Shown here: positions 1 to 10,160 of the stretch, piece after piece
How positions within the stretch are numbered: the first letter of the stretch is position 1
Layout: each line of letters opens with the position of its first letter
Assembly: GCF_041021955.1 (NCBI RefSeq)
Contig: NZ_CP158375.1
Coordinates: 1 to 64,000, forward strand
Length of the DNA: 64,000 bases
Direction of reading: 5' to 3'
DNA from: Caulobacter sp. 73W
Lineage (GTDB): Bacteria > Pseudomonadota > Alphaproteobacteria > Caulobacterales > Caulobacteraceae
Made by a program: the position numbers and the translations under genes
Notes under the pieces: model-generated
Databases searched by the model: none
Told to the model about the DNA's origin: nothing
The model's input: the letters and a program-made list of their open reading frames with translations, nothing else

Positions 1-1
1 G

Positions 2-427
2 TCCTTCGACATCCTGCTGATGGACGCGTTCTCGTCGGACGCCGTGCCGGCGCACCTGCTGACCGTGGAGGCGATCCGGCTCTACCTGTCCAAGCTCAAG
101 CCGGACGGGGTGATGATTCTGCACCTGTCCAACCGCAATCTGGAGCTGGACGCTCCGGCTCAGGCTGCGGTCGCGGCGGCGGGCGGCTCCGCGCTTCGCC
201 AGTACTACACGCCGGACCCGAACTCGCCGCCCCTGGCCGAGACCGCTGAGGACGTGCTGATCGTCGGCCGCTCGCCCGAGGCGTTGAAGCCGTTCCGCGA
301 TGATCCGCGCTGGACCTGGCCGCAGGCCGAGAAGGTGCGGCCGTGGACAGACGACTACACCGACCTGTTCGGGGCGATGGTCCGGCGGCTTAGGGAGCGG
401 TCCCGACTGTTAGGGCAGGGCGACTAA
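2..427 (+). CDS. Spermidine synthase-like methyltransferase-fold protein, C-terminal part
   Basis: Only the last 141 codons are present; the reading frame is open to the left edge and begins upstream of the window. The visible part starts with a strand ending in a conserved acidic turn (LLMDAFSSDAVPAHLLT), followed by a helix and LKPDGVMILHLSNRNLEL. This is how the Rossmann core of spermidine-synthase-like proteins runs, including the large bacterial fusions of a membrane domain to this fold. I infer membership of that family. Whether the missing N-terminus carries membrane helices, and what the substrate is, cannot be seen here. It converges on ispDF with 10 bases between the stops. Confidence 0.65.
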   Translation, partial: SFDILLMDAFSSDAVPAHLLTVEAIRLYLSKLKPDGVMILHLSNRNLELDAPAQAAVAAAGGSALRQYYTPDPNSPPLAETAEDVLIVGRSPEALKPFRDDPRWTWPQAEKVRPWTDDYTDLFGAMVRRLRERSRLLGQGD

Positions 428-437
428 ACGGGGGCGG

Positions 438-1583
438 TTAGAGCGGCGTCTCGACCGTCGCCACCGCCTGAGCCGCCAACCCTTCCCCGCGGCCGGGGAA
501 GCCCATCCCCTCGGTCGTGGTCGCCTTCACGCTGACGCGGTCGAGCGGCAGGTTCAGCAGGGCGGCCATACGCTCGCGCATAGCCTGGCGATGCGGCTTG
601 ATCTTCGGCCGCTCGCAGATGAGCGTCACGTCGACGTTGATTATCCGTCCGCCCTTGGCGGCGACCAGCTCGGCCGCGTGGATCAGGAAGCGGTCCGACG
701 ACGCGCCCTTCCACTTCGGATCGGTGGGCGGGAAGTGGTCGCCGATGTCGCCTTCGCCGATCGCGCCCAGGATGGCGTCGGTCAGGGCGTGCAGGCCGGC
801 GTCGGCGTCGGAGTGGCCGATCAGGGTCTCGTTGTGGGCGATGGACACGCCGCAGAGCCAGACTTCCTCGCCTGGTCCCCAGCGGTGGGCGTCGAAGCCT
901 TGGCCGATGCGCGTGATGCGCGCGCCGCCGGCGAGCCGTTCGGCCATGGCGAAGTCCTCCGGATAGGTCAGCTTCATCAGCATCGGGTCGCCCACGGTGA
1001 GGGCGATGCGTCCGCCGGCGGCCTCGACCACGGCGCAGTCGTCGGTGGGATCGGTGTCGTCGGCCCAGGCCGAATAGGCCTGCTCCAAGGTGTCGCGGCG
1101 GAAGGCTTGCGGCGTCTGCACGCGCCACAGGCCGTCGCGGGATGCTGTGGTGACCCGGTCGCCGTCACAGCGCTTGAGGGTATCGGCGACCGGCAGGGCG
1201 GGGGCCGCACCGTCAGCGGTGTTCAGGGCGTCGAGCAGCGCGGCGATATGCTCGCAGGTCAGGAACAGCCGCGCGGCGTCATGGATCATGACCGGCGTAT
1301 CGCCGGCCGCCCGCAGCGCCGCCAAGCCGTTCTGGACGGAAGTCGCGCGCGAGGCGCCGCCGACGACCGAACGCCAGCCGGTCAGGCCGTTGAGCGCGCT
1401 GGACAGCTCGGTCTCCGCGCCCGAAGGGATGACCACCACGATCTCCGACGCCCCGGCGCTGGCGAAGGCCTCGACCGACCAGCGGACGACAGGCTTGCCG
1501 GCGATGGTGCGCCACTGCTTGGCGGGGCCTGCGCCGGCCCGCGATCCGCCGCCTGCGGCGACGATGACGGCTGAAAAGCTCAT
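438..1583 (-). CDS. ispDF: Bifunctional IspD/IspF, MEP isoprenoid pathway
   Basis: This 381-residue fusion carries two non-consecutive steps of the non-mevalonate isoprenoid pathway. Residues 1-220 are the IspD cytidylyltransferase, with the glycine-rich nucleotide loop near the start (VIVAAGGGSRAGAGPAKQW) and HDAAR at 101-105. Residues from about 222 are IspF (2-C-methyl-D-erythritol 2,4-cyclodiphosphate synthase), with metal ligands Asp231 and His233 in GFDAHR and the GHSDADAGLHALTDAILGA stretch. Fused IspDF is common in alphaproteobacteria. It is divergent from dusB across 91 bases and is probably constitutive. The start is the ATG before SFSAVIVAAG, which leaves no extra N-terminal sequence. 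Confidence 0.95.
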   Translation of the reverse strand: MSFSAVIVAAGGGSRAGAGPAKQWRTIAGKPVVRWSVEAFASAGASEIVVVIPSGAETELSSALNGLTGWRSVVGGASRATSVQNGLAALRAAGDTPVMIHDAARLFLTCEHIAALLDALNTADGAAPALPVADTLKRCDGDRVTTASRDGLWRVQTPQAFRRDTLEQAYSAWADDTDPTDDCAVVEAAGGRIALTVGDPMLMKLTYPEDFAMAERLAGGARITRIGQGFDAHRWGPGEEVWLCGVSIAHNETLIGHSDADAGLHALTDAILGAIGEGDIGDHFPPTDPKWKGASSDRFLIHAAELVAAKGGRIINVDVTLICERPKIKPHRQAMRERMAALLNLPLDRVSVKATTTEGMGFPGRGEGLAAQAVATVETPL

Positions 1584-1674
1584 GCGCCGTCCATTAAAGA
1601 GCTTTGAACGCGCGTTCCAGCTTTACGGCGCCGCACAAGCTGCCTAAAAACAGTGCGGTGGGGATGTTTATAAA

Positions 1675-2682
1675 ATGAGCAAAACGCTCAAGGTCGGTTC
1701 CGTCGATATTCCGGGGCGCGTGTGGATCGCGCCGATGACCGGGGTTTCGGACCTGCCTTTCCGCATTGCAGCTGTGAAGGCCGGCGCCGGTTATGTGGCG
1801 ACGGAGATGGTGGCGTGCGCCGAATTCGCTCGCGGCCGTCCGGACGTCGTCCGTCGCGCCGCCGTCGGTGAAGGCCTGCCCCTGATGGTGGTGCAGCTAG
1901 TCGGCCGTGATCCGGCCTTCATGGCCGAAGGCGCGCGCCTGGCCGCTCGCGCCGGAGCTCAGGTGATCGACCTGAACTTCGGCTGCCCGGCCAAGGAAGT
2001 CACTGGCATCGCCTCGGGCTCGGCCTTGATGCGCGATCCGGATCTGGCGCAAAGCCTGGTGGCCGCCGCCGTCGACGCCGTCGATGTGCCCGTCACCGTG
2101 AAGATGCGCCTGGGCTGGGACGACGCTTCCAAGAACGCGCCCGAGATCGCTTCGCGCGCCCAGGCCGTGGGCGCCCGCGCGGTGACGGTCCATGGCCGCA
2201 CGCGCTGCCAGTTCTACAAGGGCGTCGCCGACTGGTCGGCGGTCAAGGCGGTGAAGGACGAGCTGTCCGTGCCGGTGATCGTCAACGGCGACATCGTCGA
2301 CGGCGACACCGCCCGCGAGGCGCTGGCCAGGTCGGGCGCCGACGGCGTGATGATCGGGCGGGGCGTCTATGGCCGTCCCTGGATCGCCGCGGCCATCGAG
2401 GCGGCCCTGGACGGCCAGCCGTTCGTCGAACCGGACATGGAACAGCGCCTGTCGATCGCCCTGGACCACTTCCGGGGAAGCTTGGCCTTCTACGGCGAGC
2501 GTCTGGGCCTGAAGATGTTCCGCAAGCACCTGGCCTCCTACATCGAGGCCGCGCCATGGCCGCAAACGCCGGAAGCACGGCGGGAGGCGAGGGGGCGGCT
2601 TTGCCGGCTCGAGACGGCGGCCGAGGTCGAGGCGGCCCTGACCGCTCTGTGGTCGGGCGGCGATACGAGGCTGGCGGCATGA
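1675..2682 (+). CDS. dusB: tRNA-dihydrouridine synthase
   Basis: A 335-residue FMN enzyme that reduces uridine to dihydrouridine in tRNA. The TIM-barrel start IAPMTGVSDLPFR, the catalytic Cys104 in NFGCPAKEVTG, the basic HGRTRCQFYKG loop and the phosphate-binding GADGVMIGRGVYGRPW segment are all present. Its stop codon overlaps the ATG of ntrB (ATGA at 2679-2682). This gives the classic alphaproteobacterial dusB (nifR3)-ntrB-ntrC operon and implies translational coupling. The start ATG lies just after an AT-rich stretch. The symbol follows the usual naming in this operon; Dus subtype specificity is not proved by sequence alone. Confidence 0.93.
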   Translation: MSKTLKVGSVDIPGRVWIAPMTGVSDLPFRIAAVKAGAGYVATEMVACAEFARGRPDVVRRAAVGEGLPLMVVQLVGRDPAFMAEGARLAARAGAQVIDLNFGCPAKEVTGIASGSALMRDPDLAQSLVAAAVDAVDVPVTVKMRLGWDDASKNAPEIASRAQAVGARAVTVHGRTRCQFYKGVADWSAVKAVKDELSVPVIVNGDIVDGDTAREALARSGADGVMIGRGVYGRPWIAAAIEAALDGQPFVEPDMEQRLSIALDHFRGSLAFYGERLGLKMFRKHLASYIEAAPWPQTPEARREARGRLCRLETAAEVEAALTALWSGGDTRLAA

Positions 2683-3772
2683 CCGAACGCGCGCGTTCAC
2701 TTCCCGGCGCCCGGGTCGCCGACATGAAGGCCGCAGCCTTCGATCTCATTCCTGAGCCGTCGCTGGTCATCGACCCCGAGGGCGCCTTGGTGGCGGTCAA
2801 CGACGCGGCCGAGGCCCTGTTCGGCCAGGGCCTGTCCTTGTTGGCGCGCGGTCGGTTCCGCGCCGCCCTGCCGCCGCAGTCCCCCTCGTAGCGCTGATCG
2901 ACCGCGCGGCGGACGAGCAGACCCGGGTCCGTGAGCACGGCATCGTCGTCAACCTGTTCGGCCAGCCGCCATTCGAGGCGGACGGCGCCGCGACCCCGCT
3001 GGACGACGGCTCCGTTCTTCTGACCTTGCATGTGCGCGGCGCCTTGGGCGTCGAGCGTTCGGCCGACCCGGCCGGCCTGCGCTCGGTGATCGGCCTGGGC
3101 CGCACCTTGGCCCACGAGATCAAGAACCCGCTGGCGGGCATCCGCGGCGCGGCGCAGTTGCTGAAGACCGGCGCTCCGCCCGAGGATGCGCCCCTGGCCC
3201 AGCTGATCGTCGATGAGACCGACCGCATCCGCCGCCTCGTGGACCGCATGACGGTCTTCGCCGACGACGCGCCGATGGACCTGCAGCCGGTCAATATCCA
3301 CCAGGTGCTGGATCGTGTGCGGGCGCTGGCGGCCAACGGCGTGGCCGACGGCCTGGGCCTGAAGGAGGCCTATGACCCGTCGCTGCCGCCGGTGATGGGT
3401 GACGAGGATCAGCTGATCCAGATCTTCCTCAACCTGGTGAAGAACGCCGCCGAGGCCGCTCACATGCGTGACGACGGCCGGGGCGAGGTCAGCATCTTCA
3501 CGGCCTATCGCCACGGCGTGCGTGTGCGCGGCGCCGATGGACGGGCCGCCAAAGGGGCGCCGCTGGAAGTGCGCATCCAGGACAATGGTCCCGGGGTGCC
3601 GCCCGCCATCCGCGAGGCGCTGTTCCAGCCCTTCATCACCACCAAGAGCCATGGAGCCGGCCTTGGTCTGGCGCTGGTGGCCAAGCTGGTCGCCAGCCAT
3701 GGCGGCCTGATCGATTTCGAGTCCGAGCCCGGAAGGACCGTCTTCCGCGTGCTCCTGCCCGTCGCCTCCTAG
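2679..3772 (+). pseudogene. ntrB: ntrB, nitrogen-sensing histidine kinase, broken by a one-base deletion as sequenced
   Basis: NtrB phosphorylates or dephosphorylates NtrC in response to PII and nitrogen status. The first 70 codons (PAS start, FDLIPEPSLVIDPEGALVAV) run in one frame to a TAG at 2889-2891. From 2882 the rest continues seamlessly in another frame: PLVALIDRAADEQ, then the H-box LAHEIKNPLAG with phospho-acceptor His near residue 146, the N-box NLVKNAAEA, and the G-boxes DNGPGVP and GAGLGLALV. Adding one C to the C5 run at 2881-2885 joins the two halves into 364 residues, a normal length. As written the kinase core would not be translated. An assembly or base-calling error is more likely than real loss, because every downstream catalytic motif is intact. 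It starts inside the dusB stop and precedes ntrC by 12 bases. Confidence 0.9.
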
Positions 3773-3784
3773 TCTGGAGAGAAT

Positions 3785-5203
<1,419 letters not shown>

Positions 5204-5209
5204 CGCCCG

Positions 5210-5248
5210 GATTAAACAAGCTTAATCGGCCAATGGCGCAGTTTGGCC
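5210..5248. promoter_or_regulatory. Two adjacent inverted repeats between ntrC and ntrY
   Basis: GATTAA at 5210-5215 pairs with TTAATC at 5222-5227. The next bases form a second repeat, GGCCAA at 5228-5233 with TTGGCC at 5243-5248. They fill most of the 82-base gap between the ntrC stop and the ntrY start. No run of T follows, so a factor-independent terminator is unlikely. An operator or mRNA element separating ntrBC from ntrYX is possible. Confidence 0.4.
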
Positions 5249-5285
5249 ACATAGCTGTTGAACATGGGTCACACCCGCCTCTAGT

Positions 5286-7538
5286 GTGCGCTTCATGGCT
5301 TTGTTCGGCCGACTTTCCTTGTCAGGGTTCGCGCCGCCCGCGTTTCGGCGTGGGCTGAGGCGCCTTTCGCGTTCGCGTTATCTGCTGGGGGGCGGCTACG
5401 CCCTTGCCGCAAGCCTGACCGTAACCGGCGTCCTGCTGGCCTCGTCGCCGCCGACCAGCGGACCGGTCGATCCCGCGATCAACCTGATCCTGGTCGTCCT
5501 TGGCCTGAACCTGATCCTGATACTGGGGCTCGCCGCCTTCGTCGGCTGGCGGGTGCTGCATCTGATCGGCATGCGCGCCAACGACGCCGGCGCGCGCCTG
5601 CACCTGCGTTTCGTCGCCCTGTTCTCGGCCGCCGCCGTCGCCCCAGCTGTGATCGTCGCCCTGTTCTTCGGCGTGCTGGTGAACCGTGGCGTGGAGGACT
5701 GGTTCAGCCGACGGGTCCAGACCGTCGTCGAGAACTCCGCCACCGTCGCCCGCTCCTATGTCGAGGAGCAGAAGACCTACATCAGCGACCACGTGATGCT
5801 GATGGCCGCCAGCCTCAACAACGCCGCGCCGGCCATCACCCATTCGCCTGTGGCCTTCAGCCATTTCCTGGCCTCCGAGGCGCAGGACAACGGCTTCGCC
5901 GCCGCCTATGTGCTGGACGCCGACGGGCGCATCCTGGCCCGGGCGGAAGGCGAGGGCGCGCCGCCGTTCCTGGCCCCGCCGCGCACCAGCTTCGCCGGCG
6001 CCGACGAGGGCGTGATCTCAGCCCAGCAGTTCTACAGCGCCGACCTATTCCGAGCCCTCTATCGCCTGCGCGCCTTCCCGGATGGCTATCTCTACGTCGT
6101 GCGCCCGGTGGACCGGGGTATCCTGAACCACCTACGCGAGACGATGGAGTTGCTGGCCTCTTACCGGGAGGCGGCCAGCAGCCGGGCGCGTCTGCAGGCG
6201 GCCTTTGCGCTGAGCTATATCGAGACCGCGTTCCTGCTCCTGGTCGGGGCGGTGTGGCTGGGCATCGCCGCCGCCAACTCCATCGCCGGACCGGTGGCGC
6301 GTCTGGTGCAGGCGGCAGGCCGGGTGTCGGCCGGGGATCTTTCGGCCCGCGTCGCCGTGGAAAGAGGACCTGAAGAGATCCAGGCCTTGTCCAATGCATT
6401 CAATCAGATGACGGCTGATCTTAAGGATCAGCAGGAAGCTTTGATCGCCGCCGGTTACGAGGCTGAGGAGCGTCGCCAGTTCATGGAGGCCGTGTTGTCC
6501 GGCGTCAGCGCCGGCGTGCTGGGCCTCGACGGCAAGGGCCGGATCTCGGCCATGAACCGGCAGGCCGCCGTCCTGCTCGGGATCGACGCCGGGGCCGCCG
6601 GCCGCACCCTGGCCGAGGCGTCGCCGGAGCTGACGCCCTTGGCGCAGGAAGCGATGAGCAGCGGCATTGATGTCGAGGCCGAGGTGGACGTGACCCGCGG
6701 CGCCGACACGCGCCGTTTGCGTGTTCGAGCTTCAGGCGGCGACGGCGGCCTGGTCCTGACCTTCGATGACATCACCCGCCTGGTCGCCGCCCAGCGGAAC
6801 GCCGCGTGGAAGGATGTGGCCCGGCGCATCGCCCACGAGATCAAGAACCCGCTGACCCCAATCCAGCTGTCGGCAGAACGCCTGCGTCGCAAGTACCGTA
6901 AGGACGTGACGCAGGATGTGGAGACCTTCGACCGCTGCACCGAGACCATCATCCGCCAGGTGGGCGACATCGGGCGCATGGTCGACGAGTTCAGCGCCTT
7001 CGCCCGAATGCCGGCGCCAAAGTTCGCGCCCGCCGATCCCATGGAGCTGCTGCGCGAGACGGTCTTCGCCCAGCGCGTCGCCAATCCAGATATCGATATC
7101 GAGATCATCGACACCGCGCCGGCCGGAATGCTGATCTGCGATGCCCGCATGGTGGGCCAGGCCCTCACCAACATCCTCAAGAACGCGGCCGAAGCGGTCT
7201 CCGCCCGCCGCGCCGAGGACAGCGACCTGAAGGGGCGCATTGTCGCCGAGATGAGCGCCGACGCCTCGTCCTTCTGCTTCATCGTCGAGGACAACGGGGT
7301 CGGCCTGCCGACCAAGGATCGTGACCGCCTGACGGAGCCCTACGTCACCACGCGCGAGAAGGGCACCGGCCTGGGCCTGGCCATCGTCAAGCGGGTGCTC
7401 GAAGACCACGGGGGCGACCTCGTCCTCACCGATGCCGGACACGGGCGAGGCGCGCGGGCGATCCTGCGCTTCCCCGCGTCCGCCCAAAACCAGGCCACGC
7501 CGCGCAGCGGCGAAGCTGATCTTAAGGAGAGCGCATGA
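5286..7538 (+). CDS. ntrY: NtrY, membrane sensor histidine kinase
   Basis: A 750-residue transmembrane kinase and partner of NtrX. Three N-terminal membrane helices lie at about 33-52, 65-88 and 108-131. They are followed by an extracytoplasmic sensor region, a fourth helix near 306-330 (ETAFLLLVGAVWLGIAA), a HAMP linker, a PAS segment (LSGVSAGVLGLDGKGRI), and the kinase core with phospho-acceptor His517 in IAHEIKNPLTP, N-box NILKNAAEAV and G-boxes DNGVGLP and GTGLGLAIV. NtrYX signals nitrogen, redox or envelope state in different alphaproteobacteria; the stimulus here is unknown. The frame opens at GTG 5286, with an in-frame ATG at 5295 that may be the true start. Its stop overlaps the ntrX ATG (7535-7538). 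Confidence 0.93.
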   Translation: MRFMALFGRLSLSGFAPPAFRRGLRRLSRSRYLLGGGYALAASLTVTGVLLASSPPTSGPVDPAINLILVVLGLNLILILGLAAFVGWRVLHLIGMRANDAGARLHLRFVALFSAAAVAPAVIVALFFGVLVNRGVEDWFSRRVQTVVENSATVARSYVEEQKTYISDHVMLMAASLNNAAPAITHSPVAFSHFLASEAQDNGFAAAYVLDADGRILARAEGEGAPPFLAPPRTSFAGADEGVISAQQFYSADLFRALYRLRAFPDGYLYVVRPVDRGILNHLRETMELLASYREAASSRARLQAAFALSYIETAFLLLVGAVWLGIAAANSIAGPVARLVQAAGRVSAGDLSARVAVERGPEEIQALSNAFNQMTADLKDQQEALIAAGYEAEERRQFMEAVLSGVSAGVLGLDGKGRISAMNRQAAVLLGIDAGAAGRTLAEASPELTPLAQEAMSSGIDVEAEVDVTRGADTRRLRVRASGGDGGLVLTFDDITRLVAAQRNAAWKDVARRIAHEIKNPLTPIQLSAERLRRKYRKDVTQDVETFDRCTETIIRQVGDIGRMVDEFSAFARMPAPKFAPADPMELLRETVFAQRVANPDIDIEIIDTAPAGMLICDARMVGQALTNILKNAAEAVSARRAEDSDLKGRIVAEMSADASSFCFIVEDNGVGLPTKDRDRLTEPYVTTREKGTGLGLAIVKRVLEDHGGDLVLTDAGHGRGARAILRFPASAQNQATPRSGEADLKESA

Positions 7539-8926
7539 GCGCTGACGTTCTGGTTGTTGATGACGAGGCCGATATCCGCGAACTCGTCGCGGGCATCCTG
7601 TCCGACGAAGGTTACGCCGTGCGCACGGCGGCCGATTCCGAGGCCGCCCTGGCCGCGATCCGAGCGCGCAAGCCCAACGTCCTGGTGCTCGACATCTGGA
7701 TGCAGGGCGGCGGCATGGACGGGCTGGAGCTGCTCGACCTGATCAAGACCCTGGACCAGGACCTGCCGGTCATCATGATCAGCGGCCACGGCAACATCGA
7801 AACCGCCGTCAGCGCCATCAAGCGCGGCGCCTACGAGTTCCTCGAAAAGCCGTTCAAGTCCGACCGCCTCATCTTGGTGGTGGAGCGGGCGCTCGAAGCC
7901 GCCAACCTGCGCCGCGAGAACCGCCGACTGCGGGCCCAATCGCTGACGCCGGACGGCCTGATCGGCAAGTCGGCCGCCGCCCAGTCCCTGCGCCAGTTGA
8001 TCACCAAGGTGGCGCCCGCCAACAGCCGTATCCTGATCTCGGGTCCCTCGGGCGCGGGCAAGGAGCTGGCCGCGCGCCTGATCCACGAGAACAGTCCGCG
8101 TTCGCGCAGCGAGTTCGTCGCCCTCAGCGCCGCCGGCATGGCGCCGGAGCGCATGGACATCGAATTGTTCGGCGAGGAAGGCGAGGGCGGCCGTCCGCGC
8201 AAGATCGGCGTGTTCGAGCGCGCTCACGGCGGCACCCTGTTCCTGGACGAAGTGGCCGACATGCCGCGCGAGACCCAGAGCCGCATTCTGCGGGTCCTGG
8301 TCGAGCAGCGCTTCCGCCGGGTCGGCGGCGATTCCGACGTGCAGGTCGATGTGCGCGTGGTCTCGTCCAGCTCGCGCGACCTGCGGGCGGAGATCGAGGC
8401 GGGGCATTTCCGCGAGGACCTGTTCCATCGGCTTAACGTGGTGCCGGTACGCGTGCCGGGCCTGTCCGAGCGCCGTGAGGACATTCCCGAATTGGTGACC
8501 TTCTTCATCGAGAAGATAAGCGAGGCGACGGGCATGCCCAAGCGGCGCCTGGGCGATGACGCCATGGCCACGCTGCAGGTTCACGACTGGCCCGGCAACG
8601 TGCGCCAGCTGCGCAACAATGTTGAGCGCATGCTGATCCTGGCCTCGGGCGATCCGGCCGAGCCGATCACCGCCGAGATGCTGCCGACCGAGGTCGCCAC
8701 CGGCGCCCAGGCCGGCGCAATCGGGGCCGAGCGGATCATCGCCCTGCCGCTGCGCGAGGCGCGCGAGCTGTTCGAGCGTGAATATCTGAACGCCCAGATC
8801 ATGCGGTTCGGCGGAAACATCTCGCGCACCGCCGCCTTCATCGGCATGGAGCGCTCGGCCCTGCACCGCAAGCTCAAGTCCCTTGGCGTGGCGGGTTCGC
8901 GCGCGGGCGAAGACGAAGAAGACTGA
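7535..8926 (+). CDS. ntrX: NtrX response regulator, AAA+ type without GAFTGA
   Basis: A 463-residue regulator paired with NtrY. The receiver has Asp53 in VLVLDIWMQGGG. The AAA+ domain has Walker A GPSGAGKE at 170-177 and Walker B GTLFLDEVADM, and a C-terminal Fis-type helix ends in MERSALHRKLKSLG. The L1 region reads ELFGEEGEGGRPRKIGVFERAHGG and has no GAFTGA, which is usual for NtrX and implies it does not open sigma-54 promoters. The start ATG overlaps the ntrY stop, and its own TGA overlaps the next ATG by one base (8926). So ntrY, ntrX and the aminotransferase gene form one tightly coupled unit. Confidence 0.94.
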   Translation: MSADVLVVDDEADIRELVAGILSDEGYAVRTAADSEAALAAIRARKPNVLVLDIWMQGGGMDGLELLDLIKTLDQDLPVIMISGHGNIETAVSAIKRGAYEFLEKPFKSDRLILVVERALEAANLRRENRRLRAQSLTPDGLIGKSAAAQSLRQLITKVAPANSRILISGPSGAGKELAARLIHENSPRSRSEFVALSAAGMAPERMDIELFGEEGEGGRPRKIGVFERAHGGTLFLDEVADMPRETQSRILRVLVEQRFRRVGGDSDVQVDVRVVSSSSRDLRAEIEAGHFREDLFHRLNVVPVRVPGLSERREDIPELVTFFIEKISEATGMPKRRLGDDAMATLQVHDWPGNVRQLRNNVERMLILASGDPAEPITAEMLPTEVATGAQAGAIGAERIIALPLREARELFEREYLNAQIMRFGGNISRTAAFIGMERSALHRKLKSLGVAGSRAGEDEED

Positions 8927-9789
8927 TGTCCAGATACGCCTATGTGAACGGCGCTTTCGTGCGCCACCGGGACGCCGCGGTCCATATCGAGGACCGGGGC
9001 TACCAGCTGTCCGACGGCGTGTACGAGGTCTGGGCGGTGATGGACGGCAAGCTGGCCGATCCGGAAGGCCACTTCACCCGCCTGTGGCGCAGCCTGGACG
9101 AGCTGCGCATCGCCCATCCCATGACGCGCGCCGCCCTGACCGCCGTCCTGCGCGAGGTCGTGCGCCGCAACCGCATCCGCGAAGGGCTGCTCTATCTGCA
9201 GGTCACCCGTGGGGTCGCCCGCCGCGACCACGCCTTCCCGAACCCGCAAGTCGCCCCGGCCGTGACCGCCACGATCCGTCCCGTCGACCGGGCCGCCTCG
9301 GAGGCGAAGGCGGCCAAGGGCTTCAGCGCCGTCACCGTGCCGGAGAACCGCTGGGGCCGTTGCGACATCAAGAGCGTCGGCCTGTTGCCCAACGCCCTGG
9401 CCAAGCAGGCCGCGCGTGAGCAGGGCGCGCTGGAGGCGTTCTTCGTGGATGAGCTTGGCCTCGTCACCGAGGGCGCGTCCAGCAACGCCTGGATCGTGGA
9501 TCAGGACGGCTCGCTGCGGACCCGCGACACCCAGGCCAACATCCTGCGCGGCGTCACCCGCGCCACCCTGCTGCAGGTCATGTCCGAACAGGGTCTGACC
9601 GTGAACGAGCGTCCCTTCACCGTGGCCGAGGCGCAAGCGGCGCGGGAGTGCTTCATCAGCGGCGCCGGCAGTCTCGTCTCGCCGATCGTCAGCATCGACG
9701 GCAAGCCTGTTGGGGATGGAAAGGTCGGGCCACTGGCGACGAAGCTCCGAGCCCTCTATATGCAGCGGGCTCGCGAAACCGCGATCTGA
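8926..9789 (+). CDS. dat: PLP class IV aminotransferase, D-amino acid transaminase type
   Basis: A 287-residue fold-type IV PLP enzyme, probably making or using D-alanine and D-glutamate. It has the N-terminal VHIEDRGYQLSDGVYEV motif and an RVTRG-like strand, here LYLQVTRGVARRDHAFP. The Schiff-base lysine is in RWGRCDIKSVGLLPN, and the cofactor phosphate loop is GASSNAWIV. Length and motifs fit the D-alanine aminotransferase branch rather than branched-chain aminotransferases, but aminodeoxychorismate lyase relatives share this fold. It is translationally coupled to ntrX. An association of ntrX with this gene is usual in Caulobacter-like genomes, though no functional link is evident from sequence. 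Confidence 0.85.
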   Translation: MSRYAYVNGAFVRHRDAAVHIEDRGYQLSDGVYEVWAVMDGKLADPEGHFTRLWRSLDELRIAHPMTRAALTAVLREVVRRNRIREGLLYLQVTRGVARRDHAFPNPQVAPAVTATIRPVDRAASEAKAAKGFSAVTVPENRWGRCDIKSVGLLPNALAKQAAREQGALEAFFVDELGLVTEGASSNAWIVDQDGSLRTRDTQANILRGVTRATLLQVMSEQGLTVNERPFTVAEAQAARECFISGAGSLVSPIVSIDGKPVGDGKVGPLATKLRALYMQRARETAI

Positions 9790-9911
9790 TCATCAATCCG
9801 ACAACGCTGTCGAATTATGACTATTGCCGGGCCTCCTTTCGGCGGCCTAGCATCTGACTATGCGTGTGTGGAGGGCGATGTGCTCTCCGGCCAATAAGAG
9901 GGAAAACCCCG

Positions 9912-10160
9912 ATGTCGAACGAAAAGAAACAGAACCTTCAGGACACGTTCCTGAACAGCGTGCGCAAGTCGAAGACGCCGCTGACCATCTTCCTGGTGAA
10001 CGGCGTGAAGCTGCAGGGTGTCGTCAGCTGGTTCGACAATTTCTGCGTCCTGCTGCGCCGCGATGGCCAAAGCCAGCTTGTCTACAAGCACGCCATCTCC
10101 ACCATCATGCCTTCCGCGCCTGTGCAGCTCTACGAGCCGGGCCCTGACCAAGACGATTGA
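9912..10160 (+). CDS. hfq: RNA chaperone Hfq
   Basis: An 82-residue Sm-like protein that forms hexamers and pairs small RNAs with mRNAs. The Sm1 motif ([35 protein letters not shown]) and the Sm2 motif around [10 protein letters not shown] are complete. The C-terminal tail is short, as in other alphaproteobacteria. The ATG at 9912 follows a GAGGG ribosome site; an upstream in-frame extension from 9864 has no family support. A weak stem (CGACA at 9799-9803 with TGTCG at 9808-9812) lies between the aminotransferase stop and hfq. The hfq TGA overlaps a TTG start of hflX, so the two are coupled. Confidence 0.97.
   Translation: MSNEKKQNLQDTFLNSVRKSKTPLTIFLVNGVKLQGVVSWFDNFCVLLRRDGQSQLVYKHAISTIMPSAPVQLYEPGPDQDD

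Noticed and set aside
9799..9812. Terminator between the aminotransferase gene and hfq
   Set aside because: The stem has only five pairs and is not followed by a T-run.
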